Position numbers and translations under genes: made by a program
In this document: piece by piece, positions 57,901 to 64,000 of the stretch
Numbering within the stretch: the stretch's first letter is position 1
Layout: every line of letters starts with the position of its first letter
Source: Spirometra erinaceieuropaei
Lineage: Eukaryota; Platyhelminthes; Cestoda; Diphyllobothriidea; Diphyllobothriidae
Assembly: GCA_902702965.1 (NCBI GenBank)
Contig: CACRXP010000569.1
Span: 292,333-356,332 of the forward strand
DNA length: 64,000 nt
Direction: 5' to 3'
The notes under the pieces: model-generated
Databases searched by the model: none
Told to the model about the DNA's origin: nothing
Seen by the model: the letters and a program-made list of their open reading frames with translations, nothing else

Positions 57901-59822
57901 GACCGGCAACTGCAACAGCCCCAGCACACAAGTGCTGCTGCCACCAGTTTACCGCCCCGCATCTTTCAAGGACTGCGTGATCAGCACCTTGCTCCCGTTC
58001 TCAACTTGCGCATTCGTGACCTTGTTTTTGTAGAAATACTCTCGAGGCGCTCTGAATGGCCCTCCATCAAAATTAAAACCACAGGTACCTGAGTGACCGC
58101 ACGTGCAATACTCTAGGTAGCATGACTTTGTAGCCTCGTCTTGACAAAAACCTCCCCACTGGCACATTTTGCATGCTCTATGAACGCGTCAGATGGTTGC
58201 CGAATTTCTGTGCCGATCTTTCTACCGTTCATCTTTTATGCTATCAAACCAACTCGAGGACTTTACTTTCCTTCATATTTCTGGCACGCTGTCGAACGAT
58301 GTAACTCTGAATCAAATCCCCCTCTCAAGAGAACTTACAAATTTGAATTTGCAAGCCATCACAGTCTGCAGCAAGAGGTTAACCGTTGGTTTTTCGCAAG
58401 TAGAGACAGAAAGCAGAAGACGTCCGATCTCATTATTTTATTCCTGTCGCAATCAAAACTGACTTTTGGGATCGTTGAAAGGCAGATCAGCTCAAGACAA
58501 CTATGTTAAGGTAATATCTAACAGAACCTAACTCCGGCAGATTCATTGTATCCGGCGAGCGCTTGGATGGTTTTAAGTAGAATATTTTTAACGAGATCTC
58601 GAAATTGGACTAGTTTCCGTGACTCTGCCGCGTGATGTGGCAACAACCGCTTGTCAAACTTTCCTTGAAGCCGTAATTGACTTGGAGGTTACATTAATTG
58701 GACACTGTAAAATTTGTTTTTGGTGTTTGTCATCCGTCACTCTTCAGCACAGAAAACATGACTCGCACCTTGTCAACCAGCGGCTCGTAAGCTATAACAC
58801 GATTGTGACTAATCCGACCGGAGTTCTAGTCTCAAACGTGCCTATAAAGCCATTCGCAACCGTTTAGCAAGAAAATTCCTTTGATGGGCGTGACAACTCC
58901 ACTCATTAAAATCCTGTGGTTGTGGTGCCTGGCTGACTATTTACTTGCACTTATTTCATGTGTATGACCTGGAAATTCATTGTGTCAGACAATCCTTTAA
59001 GAGGCTGTTTTCTCACCGAGGTTTTAAAGGCCAAGCAGGACTCGCGTAGCACATTTTTCACTTACCAATAGTAGTTCGGCACCCGTTGATGGTTCGGAAG
59101 ATAACATAAAGTCTATTTATTTCTCCCACCCCCCCCTCAAGAAGTAGCTTGTCCGCCATTGGTAGGATTGTGTTGGCTTCCGAAAACATAGTAGTCTGCC
59201 TAAACGAGATCAGGATAACAAGTATATATAGGCGGGTTTCATCTATCCAAACACAAAAAAGTTGTCTACACGAAGAGCGCTTTGGGTTAGACACAGAAAT
59301 AGATGCCCCCGCGTATTGCAGGCGACCTTGCGCTAAATTCCGCGGGGAGTACCTATTCCCGCGTCCTATCACCCTTTGTTTCAGACTGAGTGGAAAGTTT
59401 TGGTGGGATTACGTTTTATTGCCAGTTGTCAGGCTGTAACTGAAACTGATGTCTAACACACTAATGAAAATCTATGTTTTCTTCCTTCGAAGTCTGCTTA
59501 TAAAACACTATTTGTTGTACAGTACTGAAGTGTTAGGCGTGTTGTGCGCATGTTTAAGATGAGGTTATTTGGCAATTCAGTGTGTGTTTTCGCGTTCATT
59601 TGCTTCAAAAATTGCTCCATTCCGACTAAGTTTCTGTTTTTTTATTAAATGCAGGACATTGTGAAGTGGCTAAAACTACTTTTGGACGAGAAGTACGGAC
59701 GTGCCTGGCACGTGTTTGTTATCCGCGGGCAGTACTATGCCTACTACTCCTACGAAGCTGGAAATTCATACTGCTTCAAGAAGGACAAGCGAATCTATGT
59801 TGTCTTCAAAACGCCCGTTTAA
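48930..59822 (+). CDS. Tegumental EF-hand/dynein-light-chain protein (TAL type), five exons
   Basis: Member of the flatworm tegument-allergen-like family: calcium-binding-type proteins at the parasite surface layer. Exons are 48930-48978, 50715-50782, 52682-52779, 53043-53187 and 59655-59822, giving 175 residues, close to the usual 170-200. EF-hand 1 loop starts at Asp12 (DKDHT.QITMDA). EF-hand 2 loop is Asp46-Thr57 (DPNNTGVITLQT). Both lack the final Glu, so calcium binding may be weak. A linker helix (LQRRIEIFELVKEAEEKN) leads to the dynein-light-chain-like domain, residues 121-175, with DIVKWLKLLLDEKYGRAWHV and ending YVVFKTPV. All phases agree. The start is chosen because GCCATGG begins the first EF helix. 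Oddity: the exon 1 donor used (GTCAGT) is weaker than GTAAGT four bases on, which would shift the frame. Intron 1 holds the assembly gap and intron 4 a LINE. Confidence 0.85.
49509..49722. other. Assembly gap (214 N)
   Basis: Run of N in intron 1 of the TAL gene. Any open frame across it is an artefact. A missing small exon cannot be excluded but is not needed by the model. Confidence 1.
54310..54440. repeat. Dispersed repeat, copy 1 (pairs with 61508-61660)
   Basis: ATGGCAAGACAATATTA, GCGACAAGGCTAAACTG and TTCACGTGCCGCACACCGC align in order with TGGCAAGACAGTATCTA, GCGGACAAGATTAAACAG and TACGCGTGTCACACGCGC at 61548-61640. Same orientation; class unknown. It lies in intron 4 of the TAL gene. 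Confidence 0.45.
54700..56280 (-). pseudogene. LINE copy C, internally deleted, in TAL intron 4
   Basis: Minus strand, antisense to the TAL gene. The endonuclease piece at 56180-56030 reads ISLMTLRLPPYGNKFATVV. After a 180-base repeat (55995-55815) the element jumps to the RT: MRIDAYHERQPG near 55800, then HDLLFTDDCALIAKTEEDM at about 55675-55620, where the catalytic pair DD is intact, then KTVVMHQPAL near 55555. PDTETFE near 55190 marks the C-terminal region, and GHG/DICEPR-type sequence near 54770 aligns with the tail of copy B. The linker and most of the RT fingers are missing. Confidence 0.8.
55815..55995. repeat. Dispersed repeat of about 180 bases, copy 2 (pairs with 38655-38830)
   Basis: Second copy of the 180-base repeat. 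Here it lies exactly between the endonuclease and RT remnants of LINE copy C. Confidence 0.6.
57949..58182 (-). CDS. Possible EGF-like exon, antisense in TAL intron 4
   Basis: On the minus strand, after a possible acceptor TTCATAG, a frame reads CKMCQWGGFCQDEATKSC and then YLEYCTCGHSGTCGFNF. The spacing C-x2-C-x5-C, C-x-C-x5-C resembles an EGF-like module of a secreted or membrane protein. The frame then runs 36 more residues to a stop. No second exon was found in the window, so it may be an orphan exon of an unassembled gene, a pseudogene or chance. No clear donor is seen. Confidence 0.3.
   Translation of the reverse strand, partial: HRACKMCQWGGFCQDEATKSCYLEYCTCGHSGTCGFNFDGGPFRAPREYFYKNKVTNAQVENGSKVLITQSLKDAGR
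59290..59365. mobile_element. Short TIR element related to the telomere-like elements, no array
   Basis: ACACAGAAATAGATGCCCCC, then GCGTATTGCAGGCGACCTTG, then GCGCTAAATTCCGCGGGGAG, then CTATTCCCGCGTCC. The ends match those of 33171-33410 and 44393-44586, and the block GCGCTAAATT matches the complement of AATTTAGCGC near 33357. The TTAGGG-like interior is absent, giving a short form of about 75 bases. Confidence 0.5.
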
Positions 59823-61507
59823 TTTCAGCCTAACCTTCCAACCCGCGCCTGTTTACTGCCTGTTTCACCCATCCCGACATTTACTTTGGGCCCAATTGTA
59901 TTTTGAGCTATTTCAGCGCAAACTGCTAGGAAATCTGTTCTCGTTGGTTCTGCTGTCTGTTAGCAATTTCACGCCGTTTAATAAATTACGATAAGTCTGA
60001 GGCACCGCTTTCCAAACTAACTGTTGGTGGCATTTTGTTGGAGGGCATGACCTATGCACTTCCGTACTCGTTTCGTCCCCATTTGTTGCTACCACCTTCT
60101 TCGGAGGTTAGGGTTTCACTTATTTGCTACCCTCATTTCAAGTCAGGAATGCATTTCCTGTAGTCTTTATTGAACTTAATGCTATTGAGTGTCCTTTTAT
60201 TACGCAAAAGTAAGTGTGCAGGTAATCAATCTTCCCTATTTGTTTCATTATGATCCTAGCGCAGATAATAGCGGAAGTTCTAAACATAGACAGACTTTGT
60301 AAAGGTCTCTCAATGTTGTGTTATTTCAGTCAGATATTTGCGGGGAAATTTGGTCTGGACTTAAAAAGCCCTATTCCGATGGCACAGCTCTAAGTTTCTC
60401 ATTCGTTAATCTGTGAGGAAATAAAACCCCTGGCTTTCACAGTTTGCCTGACTGGTAACTCAGGGAATGCATGGTTTTCGTACACCTTCCTGACCGGGAC
60501 TTTAGTAAAACATACCTGTCGCATGCAATGTAACCTCTAGATGTTTACGTCTGGTTATCGGAAATAAGTTGAGCTGCGGGAGTTGGGAAACCTTTTTATC
60601 TGGCGTTTTCACACACAAGTGGAGTTCTGCGCAGCTGACGCTTATGGACCTTTGCTATGCGTGCAAGGGGTAATGATCTCCAGGCCGTTAGCTTCAAGGA
60701 TTCACGAAACATTTGTTGAAAAAGTCGGCTCGCATGCCATGTCGGTGTAATATTTTACACTGGCAGGCATCCGTGCAGATACACCAGTATAATTAAGTGG
60801 AAAGCACCCCCCAATCTCAGTTGACAACTAGCTTTTCGAGCAATATTCAGATTGGCGATGAGACTATAGGAACTATTTTTTAAAAGGGGAAAATTTGGCG
60901 CAATCCAAGGGAAAATTACGATCAATAATTTTTAGCCACCTAACGTGTTTTTAGGGAAATCCATTTAATTGTTAAAGGCCAAAAGTTTTTGTCATTCAGA
61001 ACACCTCTCAAAAACCTCTTTTTATTGTCTCCAAGACTGAACTTGACTGCCTTACCTTTGACTAGCCCAATTTTCGGCAGTTTGTCAGAAACGTCCTATA
61101 AGCCCTTCTGGTTCAGCCGTCCTGCCTGAATTTTGATAAGTTAATGGTTTTTTCATTAGATGCATATTGTCGGTCATGTTCAAGTACGTGTCCACTTTGT
61201 TTATAATGGCAATAATCGACCCATTTTTGGGCACGCGAGGACAGTGCCAATGCAAAGTGGGCGTTGTTTTAGATGACAACAGTTTTGGTTTAGATTTCTG
61301 CATGGGAAACTATAGCTATATATTGGAGCTTGAAAATTTGTGTTTGTAAGATGGAGAGAGTTTTGACGTCTGCTGGGGATTGGTCGTTTTATGTATGACT
61401 GTTTGACCTTGGCGGCTGGCGGTGGTTATCTTGCGTCCCACAGCATGGTAGGCGTAGGACGGTGGCCTAAATATGAATTTATTTATGGTGATAGCAGACT
61501 AGCACAA
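59823..61507. other. Downstream of the TAL gene; no recognised gene
   Basis: Should hold the TAL 3' UTR. An AATAAA is not evident in the first 100 bases; AATAAA at 59980-59985 is a candidate. Otherwise AT-rich, with no known motif. Confidence 0.35.
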
Positions 61508-61660
61508 CATCTGCGCACTCCCTCCTCTATCAAACACCTGGACTCGGTGGCAAGACAGTATCTAGAAGACCAGGGGCGGGATCGTGCGTAATGGCGGACA
61601 AGATTAAACAGCACGCTTACGCGTGTCACACGCGCCCGGTCCGCGCACAATGGACCAGGT
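61508..61660. repeat. Dispersed repeat, copy 2 (pairs with 54310-54440)
   Basis: Second member of the pair described at 54310-54440, same orientation, diverged and with small length differences. Confidence 0.45.
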
Positions 61661-63285
61661 TTTTTTGACCGACTTGGCGTGAGTGTTGACCTCCTATCGA
61701 TTGACAGGTTACTTTAAAAAAGGTATATATGTGAGCAAACAGAAGAGATCGCTTAGAGATGGAGGAGGCGGGGAAAATAGCCAAGGAAGTACTACAAATC
61801 TTTTAGGAATGACTAGCAGGAGTATGGGCTGAAATCTCATAAGCATGTGGGCCACTACTAGTCTGAAGTGAGGTAGAAGTCAACCTTCAGTCTGAACGCA
61901 CGGAAATTTCAGATTAGTTAACTGGTGTTTGTTTGAGTATGAAGTATTTGAATGTGCCTAATATAAACTTTTTCTCATAAAATGTCTCTGGAGATTTTCA
62001 TTTTCAGAACAGTCAAACTCTTTTATCGGACCGGAAATGGGACGGCAATATTTAAGAATAGGAATGACAAACATAAAATATAGTCTTAATGTAAATTCTG
62101 GATTGCAAACAATATAAGGAACAAAGCCAAAAATCTAGACAACGTTGGCCCAGTTCTGACCGCGTGCGACGAAAGATATAGACTATTGGTGAAGTTCAAA
62201 CCTAAGTCCTTGATGGCACAAGAGTCGGTTATTGGTGCACCCGGAAATTACCGGTTGGGGCAGTTTATTAAGGACAAAACACATGTAATAGCAGTTAGAG
62301 GAGGAGAATTCCGTTAGCCAGGTTGAGCTCCGCTCAAAGAGTAAATACATCTAAGTGGTTTCGTCCTAAGCAATGCTGGGCCGAAGTTTTAAGGAAAGAA
62401 TGTGCACACTAGAGATCACTAGCATAAATTTAAAAAAAACTGAGTTTGGTTAACTGCCAATAAAATATCATTGATATGATGCAAAAACACAGGAGGACTA
62501 ACCACTGTTCCTTAAAGAATACTGCCTATAAATGAGGAAACCACTAAGAACTTTTGTTTCTGTCTAGCTAGGAATGACTTGATGAAGTCTACAAGGGGTC
62601 GGGAAATTCCCAAGGTCTTATGTTTTACTTAGAGTCGTCTCTGTAGTGATTTATCAATAGCTTTACTAAAACAAAAATAAATGACTATCGTAAGGGGAAG
62701 TTTACTAGAAAGCGGAGTGAGTGGGTTAACAAAAGCCAAATTAACACATTTGGTAAGCGCTGTCTGGCAGAAAGTCATGTTAGGAAAAGGTGAGAGCCTG
62801 ATTGACCATACAAAATCAGTTATTTATTATTATTCTTATTATTATAACAATAATTGTATTCAATCCCAATTTACAGGCACTGTGAAAAAAATATAACGTA
62901 TGGATCAGGCAATAGTGAAAAAAATACTCCTGGTGGGTAAATACAGAGGATGGCGTTTTGCATAGTTTGGATGGTTCAGGCGAAAAAATCTGCTTACCGT
63001 GAAATGGCATCAGTACAGAGAGGGATGAGTAAAACTGCATCGGATATTTTCAGTCTCCCTTCCTTCTCATTAAACTGGGGCTGGACCAGACAGAGACATT
63101 GAAGAATCGTCGCTCGATGTCAGCTGGAGAAATTGTCCGTAATGAGACCGGCCAGATGATCAAAGACCACGAACTCCATCCCTACGTTGGATAAGATCGG
63201 TGGATTCAGCACCCGAAATATGTGGGAGATCTTCTGAACGCAAAAAGGAGCAATGATTCTCTTAAACAAAAAAATTTTCAGAAGA
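61661..63285. other. AT-rich stretch with no recognised gene
   Basis: Contains an AT-only tract around 62820-62852 (TTATTATTATT type) and a GAA-rich tract near 63275-63303. No exon seen. Confidence 0.4.
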
Positions 63286-63289
63286 GGAA

Positions 63290-63600
63290 GAAGAAGAAGA
63301 AAAAGCTCTCACTGGAACAAGAAGTCTGTTGGCCTGGCGTTTCGGACTCTCACTCAAACACATCATCAGAGACGGTCACAAATAAGGGTAGTGGAAGCAC
63401 AAAGACTGCAGTAGTAATAGTACGTAACTGCCATGGGGCCCCATGCGTACTAAAATTAACAGCTCTTGTGATCACTGCTAGGGGTCGTAGTTAAGGCGGT
63501 GCTGGTTCGTCAGTCCGCGCCCGAGCCGTTAGCTTCTGCAATTTCACCATTCATTTTGGATGTTGACGTGATGATTACTCGGCCATTCGGCCCGCTGTCA
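63290..63600 (-). repeat. Small dispersed repeat with hammerhead-like motif, copy D (core intact)
   Basis: On the minus strand: ATCATCACGTCAACATCC and GAAATTGCAGAAGCTAACG near the start, matching copy A at 32725-32660. The hammerhead-like box follows: CTGATGA at 63369-63363, then 19 bases, then GAAAC at 63343-63339, then GCC. Both core boxes are unmutated here. The unit is about 300 bases and contains no open frame of note. Confidence 0.5.
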
Positions 63601-63660
63601 CCGGGATAGTTGATTGCTCGCGCCCCCCTCCCCTCCCCCACGTGACTGATTTCCCTGCTC

Positions 63661-63948
63661 AGGCAACTTCGCGGGGATCTCTTGCAAGCCTTCCGCATTG
63701 TTAAGGGGTTGGATTGCAGTCTGGCCTTCGAGGACTTCTTTGAATTTGCTACCACGACCAACCTCCGAGGTCACCCGTTAAAACTGCGCACTCAGCATGC
63801 AAGGTTGGATGTGCGGAAGTTCTCCTTCTCGGTTTGGGTGGTCAACCCATGGAATGAGCTTCCCACAGATGTTGTGATGTCACCATCCATACAAAGTTTT
63901 AAAAAGAATCTTGATATATTTATGTTCCAAAATGGCCAAGAGCGATGA
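63661..63948 (+). pseudogene. C-terminal tail of a CR1-like LINE protein
   Basis: A frame of more than 90 codons reads LRGDLLQAFRIVKGLDC, then FFEFATTTNLRGHPLKLR, then FSFSVWVVNPWNELP and DVVMSPSIQSFKKNLD. This is the segment that follows the RT domain in CR1/RTE-type elements (RGHPxKL, then NxWNxLPxxVV, then FKxxLD). Only the last part is in the window and the upstream RT is missing, so this is a 5'-truncated insertion, as is usual for LINEs. The frame itself is intact and the 3' UTR would continue beyond 63950. Confidence 0.8.
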
Positions 63949-64000
63949 GAAGTATAGCTCACCCCCTGTAATCCGTTCTCATTTTGTCCTACAATTATGG

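Noticed and set aside
1..64000. CRISPR array, bacterial operon, phage or plasmid genes
   Set aside because: No regularly spaced direct repeats with unique spacers, no ribosome-binding-site-led gene chains, and clear spliceosomal introns throughout.

Overview
The window reads as nuclear DNA of a parasitic flatworm, most likely a tapeworm. Three things point there. One gene encodes a tegumental EF-hand/dynein-light-chain (TAL-type) protein, a family known mainly from trematodes and cestodes. Several introns are only 33-42 nt, a size class typical of cestodes. The repeats are flatworm-like: a LINE with a zinc-finger-like tail, a Penelope-like element and a Ty3/gypsy element. There are no bacterial operons, no CRISPR array and no rRNA. 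A run of 214 N at 49509-49722 is an assembly gap. Most long open frames here are fortuitous or belong to decayed transposons.

Host genes. (1) A short-chain dehydrogenase/reductase on the minus strand, 16164-14080: four exons, 239 residues, with the cofactor and catalytic motifs visible. (2) An unrecognised gene on the minus strand, 26048-24929: a clear first exon plus C-terminal exons encoding a leucine-rich helix, separated by micro-introns; the middle of the model is unresolved. (3) The TAL-type gene on the plus strand, 48930-59822: five exons, 175 residues, with introns of 1.7, 1.9, 0.26 and 6.5 kb holding LINE debris and the gap. A Cys-rich EGF-like frame lies antisense inside its last intron.

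Mobile elements. 1-7.5 kb: dispersed repeats and a compound GTA/GGA microsatellite. 7559-8549: a long-arm foldback element. 9.6-11.6 kb: a dead Penelope-like element. 18338-24075: a Ty3/gypsy element with both LTRs and gag, protease, RT, RNase H and integrase remnants, its RT split by a TA-flanked DNA element. 28.9-32.5 kb: a nearly full-length dead LINE (minus). 32.8-34.9 kb: two neighbouring foldback elements, one carrying a telomere-repeat-like insert in its centre. 35.6-38.8 kb: a second LINE (minus), interrupted by a piece with a hammerhead-like motif. 46.1 kb: a small LINE fragment (plus). 54.7-56.3 kb: a third LINE (minus) inside the TAL intron. 63.66-63.95 kb: the C-terminal tail of a CR1-like LINE.

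The most interesting signals are four dispersed copies of a sequence resembling the hammerhead ribozyme core, a foldback DNA-element family with arms of about 370 bp, and small terminal-inverted-repeat elements carrying degenerate TTAGGG arrays. All calls come from reading the sequence; no database search was run.
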